A DNA stretch of 64,000 nucleotides, taken from assembly GCA_017555805.1 (NCBI GenBank), contig JAFZFR010000080.1:1-64000 (forward strand), given 5' to 3'. The notes below the pieces were generated by a model. The model was not told where the DNA came from and ran no database searches. It saw nothing but the letters and a program-made list of their open reading frames with translations. This DNA is from Alistipes sp. GTDB lineage: Bacteria; Bacteroidota; Bacteroidia; Bacteroidales; Rikenellaceae. How positions within the stretch are numbered: position 1 is the stretch's first letter; every line of letters starts with the position of its first letter. The translations under genes were made by a program, and so were the position numbers. Positions 25,728 to 34,593 of the stretch are shown here, piece after piece.

Positions 25728-26690
25728 TTAGAAATAACTTGCCTTGAGTCGCAGACCCTCCATCTCATCGAGACCGAACATCAGATTCATATTCTGAACA
25801 GCCTGACCCGAAGCACCCTTCAAAAGGTTATCCACAACAGAAGTGATGAGCAGCTTGCGACCCTCCTTCTGCAACGAGAGGAAGCAGTAGTTGGTGTTCA
25901 CCACCTGCTTCATATAGACTGGCTTGTCGCTCACGCAAACGAATGGATGCTCTGCGTAATAGGTCTTGAAAATCTCAACTATCTTATCAAGATCCTCGTC
26001 CAGGCGCACCACAACATCACTCATAATGCCTCGTGCGTGGCAACCACGAACTGGCACGAATGCGATATCGGTAGTCTCCTTACCGCCCGCAGCCACTACT
26101 GTCTCGCCAATCTCGCCAAGGTGCTGGTGAGTGAAGACCTTATAGTTCGAGAGGTTTGCGTTGCGGTTGCTGAAGTGAGTGTCCTGCGTAGGCTTCTGAC
26201 CTGCACCCGTAGAGCCTGTGATACCAGTCACCGTTACATCCTCGGGCAAGATACCCGCCGCCGCCAATGGAATGAGGGCAAGGTTGATTGAGGTAGCGAA
26301 GCAACCTGGGTTAGCCACACAACGGCAGCCCTTAATCTGCTCACGATTGAGCTCTGGAGCGCCATAGATGAACTCGCCCGCATCCGCCTTCAAGCGGAAG
26401 TCGTTACTCAGGTCAATAATCTTCACCGATGCTGGCACTGGGTTTTCTGTCAAGAACTTGGCAGAGTTGCCGTGACCCATACAGATGAAGAGCACATCGA
26501 TATCCTCGAAGTCGATGTTCGAGAATTTCAAATCGCTATAAATCAAATCGGTGTGCACCGAGTGGATAGGCTCGCCATCGTGCGAACCGCTCTGGATATA
26601 TTTTAACTCTACGGCTGAATGATTAACAAGCAGGCGAATAAGTTCGCCTGCTGTGTAACCCGCGCCGCCTGCAATTGCGACTCTAATCAT
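25728..26690 (-). CDS. argC: N-acetyl-gamma-glutamyl-phosphate reductase
   Basis: NADPH-dependent reduction of acylglutamyl phosphate. 320 residues, with GGAGYTAGELIRLL at the N-terminus, the active-site Cys in ANPGCFATS, and VFTHQHLGEI later. It is separated from argG by 267 bp that hold two palindromic repeats, so it may depend on read-through from argG or on its own weak promoter. Confidence 0.97.
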   Translation of the reverse strand: MIRVAIAGGAGYTAGELIRLLVNHSAVELKYIQSGSHDGEPIHSVHTDLIYSDLKFSNIDFEDIDVLFICMGHGNSAKFLTENPVPASVKIIDLSNDFRLKADAGEFIYGAPELNREQIKGCRCVANPGCFATSINLALIPLAAAGILPEDVTVTGITGSTGAGQKPTQDTHFSNRNANLSNYKVFTHQHLGEIGETVVAAGGKETTDIAFVPVRGCHARGIMSDVVVRLDEDLDKIVEIFKTYYAEHPFVCVSDKPVYMKQVVNTNYCFLSLQKEGRKLLITSVVDNLLKGASGQAVQNMNLMFGLDEMEGLRLKASYF

Positions 26691-26747
26691 TATATTTCGT
26701 TTTTGTTCTTATTCATTATGGGGTTGCCCCCTAAAAGAAGTTGTTAA

Positions 26748-26829
26748 TTTTAGGCACGCGACGCCCGAAAAACCGCAGTTTACTTGTTGTAAATGAGGAT
26801 TTTGAGGGCAAGCGTAACGCCAAAATTAC
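26748..26829. repeat. Palindromic interspersed repeat, copy 1
   Basis: 82 bp, identical in every base to copy 2 (26859-26940), starting TTTTAGGCACGCGACGCCC and ending GCAAGCGTAACGCCAAAATTAC. The centre has a small hairpin, TTTAC-TTGTT-GTAAA. The ends TAATTTTAGGC and GCCAAAATTA pair, so the unit folds into a long imperfect hairpin. Lies between argG and argC. Confidence 0.9.
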
Positions 26830-26858
26830 TTTGTATGTGTTCAGTTTAAAAGAGGAAT

Positions 26859-26940
26859 TTTTAGGCACGCGACGCCCGAAAAACCGCAGTTTACTTGTTG
26901 TAAATGAGGATTTTGAGGGCAAGCGTAACGCCAAAATTAC
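26859..26940. repeat. Palindromic interspersed repeat, copy 2
   Basis: Exact copy of 26748-26829 with a period of 111 bp. This copy is flanked by AGTTTAAAAG on the left (26842-26851) and its exact reverse complement CTTTTAAACT on the right (26940-26949), extending the inverted symmetry to about 108 bp. An in-frame translation runs through both copies, but it is a by-product of the repeat. Confidence 0.9.
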
Positions 26941-26957
26941 CTTTTAAACTAACACAA

Positions 26958-28148
26958 CTACTCCTCGTCTGGATTTACCGCGTGATAAATCTTAAGAGGC
27001 ATCGACGCAATCTTGGTGAAGCCCTTAACATCATCGGCAGTCCAAGCGTTGTTCATCTCGCCGTACTCTGCGAACTTGGCGTTCATCAAGTCGTGTGCTG
27101 ACTCGATACCAACCAAAGTGAATGTGTAAGGACGGAGTGTGATGAATACCTTACCCGATACATTGCGCTGGCTGTTCTCGAGGAACTTCTCGATGTCACG
27201 CATCACTGGCTCTGAATACATCGCCTCGTGCATGAACATACCATACCAAGTACCCAACTGATCCTTCCAGTACTGCTGCCACTTTGTGAGGGTGTGCTTC
27301 TCCAAAAGCTCGTGAGCCTTGATGATAAGCATAGGTGCCGCAGCCTCGAAGCCTACGCGACCCTTGATACCTACGATAGTGTCACCCACATGAGTGTCGC
27401 GACCGATAGCCCAAGCCGAGCCAATCTCCTCCAACTTGTTGATTGCTGCAACGCCCGACAAAGCCTCGCCGTTCACGCCAACAACCTCACCGTTCTTAAA
27501 CTCAATCTCCAAAGACTCTGTGCCCTCCTTCTTGAGCTGTGAAGGGTACGCTGTGTCTGGGAGGTTTGTAGCCGAGCAGAGTGTCTCCTTACCGCCTACT
27601 GATGTACCCCAAACACCCTTGTTGATTGAGTACTCCATCTTTGTGAAGTCAGCCTCGAAGCCGCCCTCCTTGAGGTAGTTAATCTCATACTCGCGTGTGA
27701 GTTTCATATCGCGTGTAGGGGTGATAATCTCAACCTGTGGAGCGAACACCTCGAAAGTGAGGTCGAAACGCACCTGATCGTTACCAGCACCTGTTGAGCC
27801 GTGAGCGATAGCATCAGCGCCGATTGAGTTAGCGTAGTTCACGATAGCCAACGCCTGGAATGTACGCTCCGAACTTACAGAGATTGGATATGTCTTGTTA
27901 CGCAACACATTACCCATCACCATATACTTGATGCACTTGCCGTAGTAGTCGCCAGTAACATCAATATTGACATGCGACTTTGCGCCCAACTTATAAGCGC
28001 GCTCCTCAACAGCCTTCAACTCCTCGGCAGAGAAACCGCCAGTGTTTGCCAATGCTGTGTGCACCTCATAACCCAACTCCTTGGTGAGATACATCACGCA
28101 GAACGAGGTATCGAGACCTCCGCTATAAGCCAAAACAACTTTTTTCAT
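26958..28148 (-). CDS. argG: Argininosuccinate synthase
   Basis: Joins citrulline and aspartate using ATP. 396 residues with the N-type ATP pyrophosphatase motif AYSGGLDTSF at the N-terminus, GSTGAGNDQVRF near residue 115 and TPTRDMKLTREYEINY. It is the second gene after the arg promoter, 42 nt after the GNAT gene, and is followed by the palindromic repeats before argC. Confidence 0.96.
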   Translation of the reverse strand: MKKVVLAYSGGLDTSFCVMYLTKELGYEVHTALANTGGFSAEELKAVEERAYKLGAKSHVNIDVTGDYYGKCIKYMVMGNVLRNKTYPISVSSERTFQALAIVNYANSIGADAIAHGSTGAGNDQVRFDLTFEVFAPQVEIITPTRDMKLTREYEINYLKEGGFEADFTKMEYSINKGVWGTSVGGKETLCSATNLPDTAYPSQLKKEGTESLEIEFKNGEVVGVNGEALSGVAAINKLEEIGSAWAIGRDTHVGDTIVGIKGRVGFEAAAPMLIIKAHELLEKHTLTKWQQYWKDQLGTWYGMFMHEAMYSEPVMRDIEKFLENSQRNVSGKVFITLRPYTFTLVGIESAHDLMNAKFAEYGEMNNAWTADDVKGFTKIASMPLKIYHAVNPDEE

Positions 28149-28190
28149 AATCTATTTTCGTTTTATTATTTTTCTACAATCAAGGTTTGA

Positions 28191-28793
28191 TTATTTACCG
28201 AACAAACGGCTGAACCAGCCCTCCTTCTTTGCCGCAGCCTTTGCTGCCTCCTTGCGCTTTGCAACCACCTCTGGGTCGTAAATCATACCAGTGCAGAGGC
28301 ACTTTGTCATATTGGTACGCTGCAAAACATCGTAATTAACGCACGACTGGCAACCTGCCCAGAAGCGCTCATCGTCAGTAAGTTTCGCGAATGTCACTGG
28401 CTCGTAGCCGAGTTCTGTGTTGATACGCATCACTGCCTCACCGGTTGTGAGTCCAAACAACTTTGCATTTGGGAAACGCTTGCGCGAGAGGTCGAAAGCC
28501 GCCTGCTTGATGCGCTTCGCAACGCCCATACCACGATACTGTGGGCGAACGATAAGACCAGAGTTTGCAACGAACTCGTCGTGACCCCACGACTCGATGT
28601 AGCAAAAACCTACAAACTCGTTACGGTTTACGGCAATAATTGCCTTACCTGACTTTATTTTATCGGCGATATATTCGTCGGTACGGCGGGCAATACCCGT
28701 TCCACGCTGCTTAGCTGCCGCATCGATCTCGTCGTTGATCTGCGACACGAAACCGAGGTGCTCCTCGGTAGCAACCATTACATCAATTTTCAT
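28191..28793 (-). CDS. GNAT acyltransferase, candidate N-acylglutamate synthase
   Basis: 200 residues. GNAT core with the acyl-CoA loop RPQYRGMGVAKR (about 83-94) and SGLIV before it. The C-terminal part is unusual: four cysteines at 148, 151, 165 and 167 (GCQSC and CLC), a possible metal site, and a basic Lys/Ala-rich tail. It is the first gene of the argG-argCDBEH direction, and no other enzyme for the first step (acylation of glutamate) is in the window, so that role is the best inference. My recollection is that a Bacteroides homologue in the same position was linked to arginine prototrophy by mutant fitness data. Confidence 0.75.
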   Translation of the reverse strand: MKIDVMVATEEHLGFVSQINDEIDAAAKQRGTGIARRTDEYIADKIKSGKAIIAVNRNEFVGFCYIESWGHDEFVANSGLIVRPQYRGMGVAKRIKQAAFDLSRKRFPNAKLFGLTTGEAVMRINTELGYEPVTFAKLTDDERFWAGCQSCVNYDVLQRTNMTKCLCTGMIYDPEVVAKRKEAAKAAAKKEGWFSRLFGK

Positions 28794-28832
28794 TTTTTCT
28801 ATCGCTAAATGTTAATATTTTTTTACAGACTG

Positions 28833-28864
28833 CAAATATCGCATATATATACGCGATATGCAAA
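28833..28864 (-). promoter_or_regulatory. Promoter and palindromic operator of the arginine operon
   Basis: On the minus strand, -33 TTTG (28861-28864), a 20-nt spacer, and a near-consensus -7 GATATTTG (28833-28840), about 40 bp before the GNAT start. A 24-bp palindrome with one mismatched pair (28836-28859; arms ATATCGC and GCGATAT) fills the spacer and enters the -7, a good place for a repressor. ArgR is the obvious candidate. Nothing else coding is seen in 28794-29170. Confidence 0.65.
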
Positions 28865-29053
28865 TTTTCGTAGCGCTATATTTATATATAATAAAAGATT
28901 TCGGCATAACTGCATAAATTTGGAATTTTTATTCTCAATTACTACATATTTAGACTCTTTATGCATCACCCCCAACTTCACCCCGCCGAGAAAGGCAATT
29001 GGCGGAAAAAATCAATTTTGGTTGCTTTTTCTTCAAATTATTATCTCATTTCG

Positions 29054-29090
29054 TTTGCATTTACCGAAATTATGCGTTAAATTTGCATAA
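29054..29090 (+). promoter_or_regulatory. argR promoter with overlapping palindrome
   Basis: -33 TTTG (29054-29057), a 20-nt spacer, and -7 TAAATTTG (29078-29085): a full Bacteroidetes promoter. The inverted repeat TTATGC-N9-GCATAA (29070-29090) covers the -7, suggesting autorepression. Further TGCATAA or TATGCA half-sites lie at about 28858-28863, 28910-28917 and 28960-28965. Confidence 0.7.
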
Positions 29091-29170
29091 ATATGGACTG
29101 AAACATATTCCGTCCAAAGGAAAACAAAGCATAACAACCTAAAAAAGCAAACACAATTAACCGAAAAACT

Positions 29171-29638
29171 ATGAACCCAAAGACACAAAGATTTGCCACT
29201 ATCAGAAAAATCATCCGCAGCGAAATGATATCATCACAGGAGGAACTCATCAGCCGACTCCGCGAGTGCGGTGTGGAGATTACACAGAGTACCTTGTCGC
29301 GTGATTTGAAGTTTATGAATGTCGCGAAAGTTCCCCACAAGAGCAAGGGATATGTATATGTGTTGCCAAACGCGACCCACCACGACATCAATGTTTCGTC
29401 GAACATCTCGGACAACATCACTGGTCTTACATTCTCGGGCAACCTCGGCGTACTTAAGACCAAGTCGGGCTATGCGAGCGCAATCTCTGTCCCTATCGAC
29501 AACCTCGACTGCCCTGCCATCCTCGGCACCATCGCGGGCGACAACACCATCCTGCTTATCCTAAGAGAGGATGCTCGCCGCAGCCAGGTCATCGAGGCGC
29601 TGTCAAAGATTTTCCCAATGTTGAACAATGTTTTGTAG
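29171..29638 (+). CDS. argR: Arginine repressor ArgR
   Basis: 155 residues. N-terminal winged helix (RFATIRKIIRSEMISSQEEL, then TQSTLSRDLKFMNVAKV) and a C-terminal hexamerisation/arginine-binding domain (LDCPAILGTIAGDNTILLILRED; the GTIAGDNT loop holds the ligand Asp). It is divergent from the arginine genes, sharing a 377-bp region with overlapping promoters and palindromes, and ends before a strong terminator. Confidence 0.94.
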   Translation: MNPKTQRFATIRKIIRSEMISSQEELISRLRECGVEITQSTLSRDLKFMNVAKVPHKSKGYVYVLPNATHHDINVSSNISDNITGLTFSGNLGVLKTKSGYASAISVPIDNLDCPAILGTIAGDNTILLILREDARRSQVIEALSKIFPMLNNVL

Positions 29639-29667
29639 TCGCCGAAAGCGATTGATACACAAACAAT

Positions 29668-29711
29668 AAAGCAACGCGCAAGGATCTTTCAAAAACCTTG
29701 CGCGTTGCTTT
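29668..29711. terminator. Terminator between argR and the ftsB-like gene
   Basis: 16-bp stem AAAGCAACGCGCAAGG with its exact complement, 12-nt loop, T-rich on the plus side. It lies between convergent genes and may serve both. Confidence 0.9.
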
Positions 29712-29743
29712 TTATTTAGGGGTCAATGCCCTTCACTATGCCT

Positions 29744-30022
29744 CTAATCCTCAATGATATAGATGTGCTCGTCGGCTCGCTGCATATGGAACTTCTCGCG
29801 GGCAAACTGCTCCAGATACTCATCATATTTCAGGTGTTCAAGCAGCGTGCTGTCCTGCTCCACGCGACCACGATAGAGGTCATATTGCTCCTCGAGGTTT
29901 GAGATGCGGCTGTTCACGCGCACAATCACTATCAGATTACGCACAGTGACGATGGCGGTATAGAACAAGATTACCGCCGTCAGACCCAACCACAGATATT
30001 TACTCAAACTTCTCATCTTCAC
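29744..30022 (-). CDS. FtsB/DivIC-type septum formation initiator
   Basis: 92 residues: a single N-terminal membrane segment (about 9-32) then a coiled coil (NSRISNLEEQYDLYRGRVEQD) and a short C-terminal part with EQFAREKFHM, the DivIC/FtsB layout. These proteins bridge FtsL and FtsQ/DivIB in the divisome. The ATG at 30022 touches the queE stop; a second ATG at 30016 is also possible. It is the last gene of hpt-queE-ftsB. Confidence 0.85.
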   Translation of the reverse strand: MKMRSLSKYLWLGLTAVILFYTAIVTVRNLIVIVRVNSRISNLEEQYDLYRGRVEQDSTLLEHLKYDEYLEQFAREKFHMQRADEHIYIIED

Positions 30023-30654
30023 TATGGAATACGCATAAATTTATGTGTCTGCACCGAGATTGACCACTTTGGGTGCGCCTTGGCATACTCCACCATCTTG
30101 GGGATAATCTGCTCATAAACGCTCCACTCGGGCTGCAGATAGAGTCGGCAATAGCGACCCACGCGGCGTGCATTCTCCTCCGCCCACTCGAAATCCTCCT
30201 CACTCTGGATGATAACCTTCAACTCGTGAGCGCGACCAAACGCCTCTGCAAGAGGTGGTTGCTGACGCTTTGGCGAAAGACATACCCAGTCGAACTCGCC
30301 ACTGAAGGGGTGTGTACCAGATGTCTCAAGGAAAATCTCAAGACCTGCATCCTTGAGCTTCGAGGTCAGCACATCCAACGGATAGAGCAATGGCTCGCCT
30401 CCCGTAATCACGATAGCCTGCGCCTCGCAAGCCTTTGCGCGTGCCACCACAACATCCACCTCCACGGGTGGGAAGATGCGGGGATTCCAGGTGTACTTCG
30501 CGTCACACCAACGGCAACCTACATCACAACCGCCAAGGCGTATAAAATAGGCGGGCTTACCAGAATGGAAGCCCTCGCCTTGAATCGTGTAAAAATCTTC
30601 TACCAGTGGCAACTTCTCGCCACCACACAACATCTCGTTATTCGTCAACGACAT
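30022..30654 (-). CDS. queE: 7-carboxy-7-deazaguanine synthase QueE
   Basis: Radical SAM enzyme of queuosine/deazapurine synthesis, turning carboxytetrahydropterin into carboxydeazaguanine. 210 residues with the cluster motif CDVGCRWC (Cys43, 47, 50), preceded by FYTIQGEGFHSGKPAYFIRLGG and followed by ITGGEPLL. Overlaps the end of hpt by 17 nt. No other que gene is nearby. Confidence 0.93.
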   Translation of the reverse strand: MSLTNNEMLCGGEKLPLVEDFYTIQGEGFHSGKPAYFIRLGGCDVGCRWCDAKYTWNPRIFPPVEVDVVVARAKACEAQAIVITGGEPLLYPLDVLTSKLKDAGLEIFLETSGTHPFSGEFDWVCLSPKRQQPPLAEAFGRAHELKVIIQSEEDFEWAEENARRVGRYCRLYLQPEWSVYEQIIPKMVEYAKAHPKWSISVQTHKFMRIP

Positions 30655-31174
30655 ATATATCCTTCAAATTACGACCTAACTGATTGTAGTCCAAGCCATA
30701 GCCCACGATGAACTCATTACCGATTGAGAGCGCCGTATAATCAATCTCATACTCATAGAGGAACTTCTCGGGCTTGAAGAAGAGCGTGCATATTGAGATG
30801 CTCGCTGGGTTCTTATCCTTCAGGTAGTCGAGCAGGTAGTTCATACTATGACCCGTCTCAACAATATCCTCAACGATGATGATGTCACGACCCTCGATAT
30901 CGAAATCAATACCCAACTGCTGCGTCACATTGCCCGTAGATTGCGTTCCGTTGTATGACGAAATCTTCACGAAGGCGAGCTGGCAATCGAATGACACCTT
31001 ACGCACCAAATCACTCAAGAAGAGGAACGAACCACTCAACACACCCAAAAAGATAGGCGTACGACCAGCATAGCGCTCATCCAACTGCTTGGCAACGCGC
31101 TCCACGGCGGCGTCAATCTCCTGGGCTGGGATCATAACCTTAAACCACTTATCGTGCAACTTTATTTTCTCCAT
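30638..31174 (-). CDS. hpt: Hypoxanthine phosphoribosyltransferase
   Basis: Purine salvage, converting hypoxanthine or guanine plus PRPP to the nucleotide. 178 residues, with the PRPP loop IIIVEDIVETGHSM near residue 98 and VLSGSFLFLSDLVRK near residue 45. A terminator separates it from tkt upstream, so it should have its own promoter, though none is clear in the 56-nt gap. queE overlaps its end. Confidence 0.93.
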   Translation of the reverse strand: MEKIKLHDKWFKVMIPAQEIDAAVERVAKQLDERYAGRTPIFLGVLSGSFLFLSDLVRKVSFDCQLAFVKISSYNGTQSTGNVTQQLGIDFDIEGRDIIIVEDIVETGHSMNYLLDYLKDKNPASISICTLFFKPEKFLYEYEIDYTALSIGNEFIVGYGLDYNQLGRNLKDIYVVDE

Positions 31175-31197
31175 TGGGGTAGTAGTAATATTTCAAA

Positions 31198-31224
31198 AAA
31201 GCGGGTCGCAAGGCAACCCGCTTT
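31198..31224 (-). terminator. Terminator after tkt
   Basis: Stem AAAGCGGGT with its complement and a 9-nt loop. On the minus strand it is followed by a T-run, right after the tkt stop. Confidence 0.85.
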
Positions 31225-31230
31225 CTCTAT

Positions 31231-33264
31231 TTAGTCCTTATTTATCAGCGCCTTAACCTCTTCGTAAACTGCCTTGCCATTGTAACCGAACTTCTCGTCC
31301 AGCACCTTGTAAGGAGCAGAGTAACCGAAGTGATCCAAGCCGTGAATCTTACCATTCTCGCCTACCAGGCCACGCAATGTCATCGAAAGACCCGATGTCA
31401 AACCGTAGCGAGGTACATCGCTCAAAAGAATGCTATCCTGATATGACTTTGGCTGGTCGCGGAACAAGCCCTCACTTGGAACGCTCACCACGCGTACTGG
31501 AATACCCTCCTTCTGCAACATCTCGGCACCCTCAACCAATGTTGAAACCTCCGAACCTGATGCAATCATCACAACCTGAGCCTTCGCCGAATCCAAGACC
31601 ACATAAGCACCCTTCATCGCCTGCTTTGCCTCATCACGACGGCTGCAGTTCAATGCTGGCAATGTGTTTACATTCTGGCGTGAGAGAATCAACGCTACAG
31701 GACGCTTCTCGGTCAATGCATACTGCCAAGCAACTGCTGTCTCCTCGGCATCAGCTGGACGGAGAACCACCATCGAGCGCTCGCCCTGATGGTTGTGTAC
31801 CTGCTCCATCAAACGAATCTGCATCTCCTGCTCGATTGGCTGATGTGTAGGACCATCCTCACCCACGCGGAATGAGTCGTGTGACCAGATGTAGATAACC
31901 TTCAAGCGCATCAACGCCGAGAGGCGGATTGCTGGCTTCATATAGTCAGAGAATACGAAGAATGTACCGCAAGCTGGGATAACACCACCGTGAAGAGCCA
32001 TACCGTTCATCACGCAAGCCATAGTAAGCTCGGCAACACCAGCCTGGAAGAACTGACCTGTGAAATCGCCCTTCTGGAAAGCCTTGGTCTTATTCAAGAA
32101 ACCATCGGTCTTATCCGAGTTGCTCAAGTCAGCCGATGCAACAATCATATTCTCAACCTTCTCAGCGTAAACGCCCAACATAGTTGCTGACGCTACGCGA
32201 GTCGCTGTATTTGACTTAACCTCAACCTTGTTGTAGTCAATCTCTGGCACCTCGCCCGAGAGGAAACGATTGAGTTTGCGAGAGAGTTCCTTATTCTCGG
32301 CACGCCACTCTGCCTCAACCTGCTTCATCTGCTCTGCCCACTGCTTGAGCTCACCACGACGAGCCTCGTAAATCTCGGCTGTCTCAGCGAAGAGCTGGAA
32401 TGGATCCTCTGGGTCACCGCCCAAGTTCTTAACAGTAGCTGCCAAATCTGCACCAGCGCCTGACAATGGCTGACCGTGAGTAGAAACCTTACCCTCGAAG
32501 CTCTCGCCATTTGCACCCATAGCACCCTTCGCCATAATTGTGCGACCGATGATGAGTGTTGGACGCTCGGTCTGTGCATTAGCCTCAGTCAAAGCAGCAC
32601 GCAACTGCTCGACATCGTTACCGTTAACATCAATTACATGCCAACCCCAAGCACGGTACTTCGCTGCAACATCCTCTGAGTCAATCTCGTCAACCTTTGT
32701 TGAGAGCTGCACATTGTTGGCATCGTAGTACATAATCAGGTTAGAAAGACCCAAATGACCAGCTACACGGCCCACACCCTGAGAAATCTCCTCCTGAACA
32801 GCACCGTCAGAGATGAACGAGTAGGTCTTGTGAGCCATCCACTCACCAAAGCGAGCAACCATAAAGCGCTCGGCAATAGCAGCACCCACAGCCATCGCGT
32901 GACCCTGACCCAATGGACCAGATGTGTTCTCCACGCCGTGCATAACATCTACCTCAGGGTGACCTGGAGTGATGCTACCCCACTGACGGAAGCTCTTCAA
33001 ATCGTCCATCTTGTAGAAACCCGACAACATCAATACCGAATACAACATCGGTGACATATGACCGGGGTCAAGGAAGAAACGGTCACGGAAAGGATATGCA
33101 GGATTCTCGGGATCATAATGCATAAATTCCGTGTAGAGCAAATTAATAAAGTCAGCACCACCCATAGCGCCGCCTGGGTGACCCGATTTAGCCTTTTCTA
33201 CCATCGCTGCCGCCAAGATTCGGATGTTGTCGGCTGCCTTGTTGAGTTTAGAGTTAGCAAACAT
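31231..33264 (-). CDS. tkt: Transketolase
   Basis: Thiamine diphosphate enzyme of the non-oxidative pentose phosphate pathway, 677 residues. Seen: KSGHPGGAMGGAD at the N-terminus, the ThDP motif beginning FISDGAVQEEIS near residue 150, the Pyr domain from about 355 with HDSFRVGEDGPTHQPIEQ near 475, and the C-terminal regulatory domain. Own promoter and terminator suggest a single-gene transcript. Confidence 0.97.
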   Translation of the reverse strand: MFANSKLNKAADNIRILAAAMVEKAKSGHPGGAMGGADFINLLYTEFMHYDPENPAYPFRDRFFLDPGHMSPMLYSVLMLSGFYKMDDLKSFRQWGSITPGHPEVDVMHGVENTSGPLGQGHAMAVGAAIAERFMVARFGEWMAHKTYSFISDGAVQEEISQGVGRVAGHLGLSNLIMYYDANNVQLSTKVDEIDSEDVAAKYRAWGWHVIDVNGNDVEQLRAALTEANAQTERPTLIIGRTIMAKGAMGANGESFEGKVSTHGQPLSGAGADLAATVKNLGGDPEDPFQLFAETAEIYEARRGELKQWAEQMKQVEAEWRAENKELSRKLNRFLSGEVPEIDYNKVEVKSNTATRVASATMLGVYAEKVENMIVASADLSNSDKTDGFLNKTKAFQKGDFTGQFFQAGVAELTMACVMNGMALHGGVIPACGTFFVFSDYMKPAIRLSALMRLKVIYIWSHDSFRVGEDGPTHQPIEQEMQIRLMEQVHNHQGERSMVVLRPADAEETAVAWQYALTEKRPVALILSRQNVNTLPALNCSRRDEAKQAMKGAYVVLDSAKAQVVMIASGSEVSTLVEGAEMLQKEGIPVRVVSVPSEGLFRDQPKSYQDSILLSDVPRYGLTSGLSMTLRGLVGENGKIHGLDHFGYSAPYKVLDEKFGYNGKAVYEEVKALINKD

Positions 33265-33291
33265 ATCTTTTAGTATTCATTTCCTAATTCA

Positions 33292-33299
33292 CAAAGATA
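33292..33299 (-). promoter_or_regulatory. -7 element of the tkt promoter
   Basis: TATCTTTG on the minus strand, 28 bp before the tkt start and just past the clpX stop. No clean -33 TTTG is seen. Confidence 0.55.
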
Positions 33300-33310
33300 A
33301 TATAATTATC

Positions 33311-34588
33311 TTAACTTACCTGCCTTAACTCGAAAAAATTCGCACCTTCTATCTTTTTTTTCGCATACTCGAGTGTTACAACATACTCTTTTGCGCCAGA
33401 TGAAGGCACATCATACATCGCGTCAATCATAATTGCCTCGCAAATCGAGCGCAAACCGCGTGCTCCGAGTTTGTATTCGTCGGCCTTCGACACAATATAA
33501 TCGAGCACCTCTGGCTCGAAGCGAAGTTCCACATCATCCATAGCAAAAAGGTGTTCATACTGCTTGACAATTGCATTCTTTGGCTCGGTCAAAATCGAGC
33601 GCAACGCCTCCACCGAGAGTGGCTGCATATAGGTCAAAACCGGCAGACGACCCACCAACTCGGGAATCAGGCCGAATGACTTCAAGTCCTGTGGCATAAT
33701 GTATTTCATCAGGTTCTGACGATCCACCTGCGAGCCGCTCTGCTGACCATAACCGATGGCACGGGTGTTCAGACGCTGGGCAATCTTCTTCTCGATGCCG
33801 TCGAATGCGCCACCGCAGATGAAGAGGATATCCTTGGTATTGACCTGAATGAACTTCTGGTCGGGATGCTTGCGACCGCCCTGTGGTGGTACATTTACAA
33901 CAGTGCCCTCCAGAATCTTCAGCAGAGCCTGCTGCACACCCTCGCCCGACACATCGCGTGTGATGCTTGGGTTGTCGCCCTTGCGTGCAATCTTGTCAAT
34001 CTCGTCGATGAAGACAATACCGCGCTCAGCAGCCTCCACATTGTAGTCGGCAACCTGCAACAGACGCGAGAGAATGCTCTCAACATCCTCACCCACATAA
34101 CCCGCCTCGGTCAAAACGGTAGCGTCAACGATGGTGAACGGAACATTCAACACGCGTGCGATAGTGCGCGCCATCAGGGTCTTACCAGTACCCGTAGCAC
34201 CCACCAGCACGATGTTCGACTTGTCAATCTCCACCGCATCATCCGCCTTGCGCTTCTGGCGGCTCATAATACGCTTGTAGTGGTTGTACACCGCCACCGA
34301 CATATAGCGCTTTGCATCGTCCTGACCAATCACATACTGATCCAGAACAGCCTTAATCTCGGCAGGCTTCATAAGCTCCTCCATCGTGAACTTACTCTCG
34401 CTCTTCTTGCCGCGACCTCCGCCCACCATCTCGCTCTCAACGAGCATCTCGTGACCACGCTCAACGCAGATATTGCAAATATTCACTCCACCCGAACCCT
34501 GGAACATCAGCGCCACATCGCTGCGCTTCGCACCGCAGAACGAGCAGCAATCCTCATTCGAGTGAGAACCATTATTCTTTTTTGCCAT
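33311..34588 (-). CDS. clpX: ATP-dependent Clp protease ATPase subunit ClpX
   Basis: Unfoldase that feeds ClpP. 425 residues, with the N-terminal zinc-binding domain (Cys15, 18, 38, 41), Walker A GATGTGKT at 130-137, Walker [10 protein letters not shown], and the AAA+ C-terminal domain with LGARGLRSI. It starts 5 nt after clpP. The two are expected to assemble together. Confidence 0.98.
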   Translation of the reverse strand: MAKKNNGSHSNEDCCSFCGAKRSDVALMFQGSGGVNICNICVERGHEMLVESEMVGGGRGKKSESKFTMEELMKPAEIKAVLDQYVIGQDDAKRYMSVAVYNHYKRIMSRQKRKADDAVEIDKSNIVLVGATGTGKTLMARTIARVLNVPFTIVDATVLTEAGYVGEDVESILSRLLQVADYNVEAAERGIVFIDEIDKIARKGDNPSITRDVSGEGVQQALLKILEGTVVNVPPQGGRKHPDQKFIQVNTKDILFICGGAFDGIEKKIAQRLNTRAIGYGQQSGSQVDRQNLMKYIMPQDLKSFGLIPELVGRLPVLTYMQPLSVEALRSILTEPKNAIVKQYEHLFAMDDVELRFEPEVLDYIVSKADEYKLGARGLRSICEAIMIDAMYDVPSSGAKEYVVTLEYAKKKIEGANFFELRQVS

Positions 34589-34593
34589 AAATA

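Noticed and set aside
26731..26947. Short open frames on both strands running through the palindromic repeat
   Set aside because: The peptide repeats exactly with the DNA repeat, lacks a ribosome site of its own, and copy 3 disrupts it.
30655..30700. PreQ1 riboswitch before queE
   Set aside because: queE overlaps hpt by 17 nt, leaving no leader, and no preQ1 aptamer pattern is seen.
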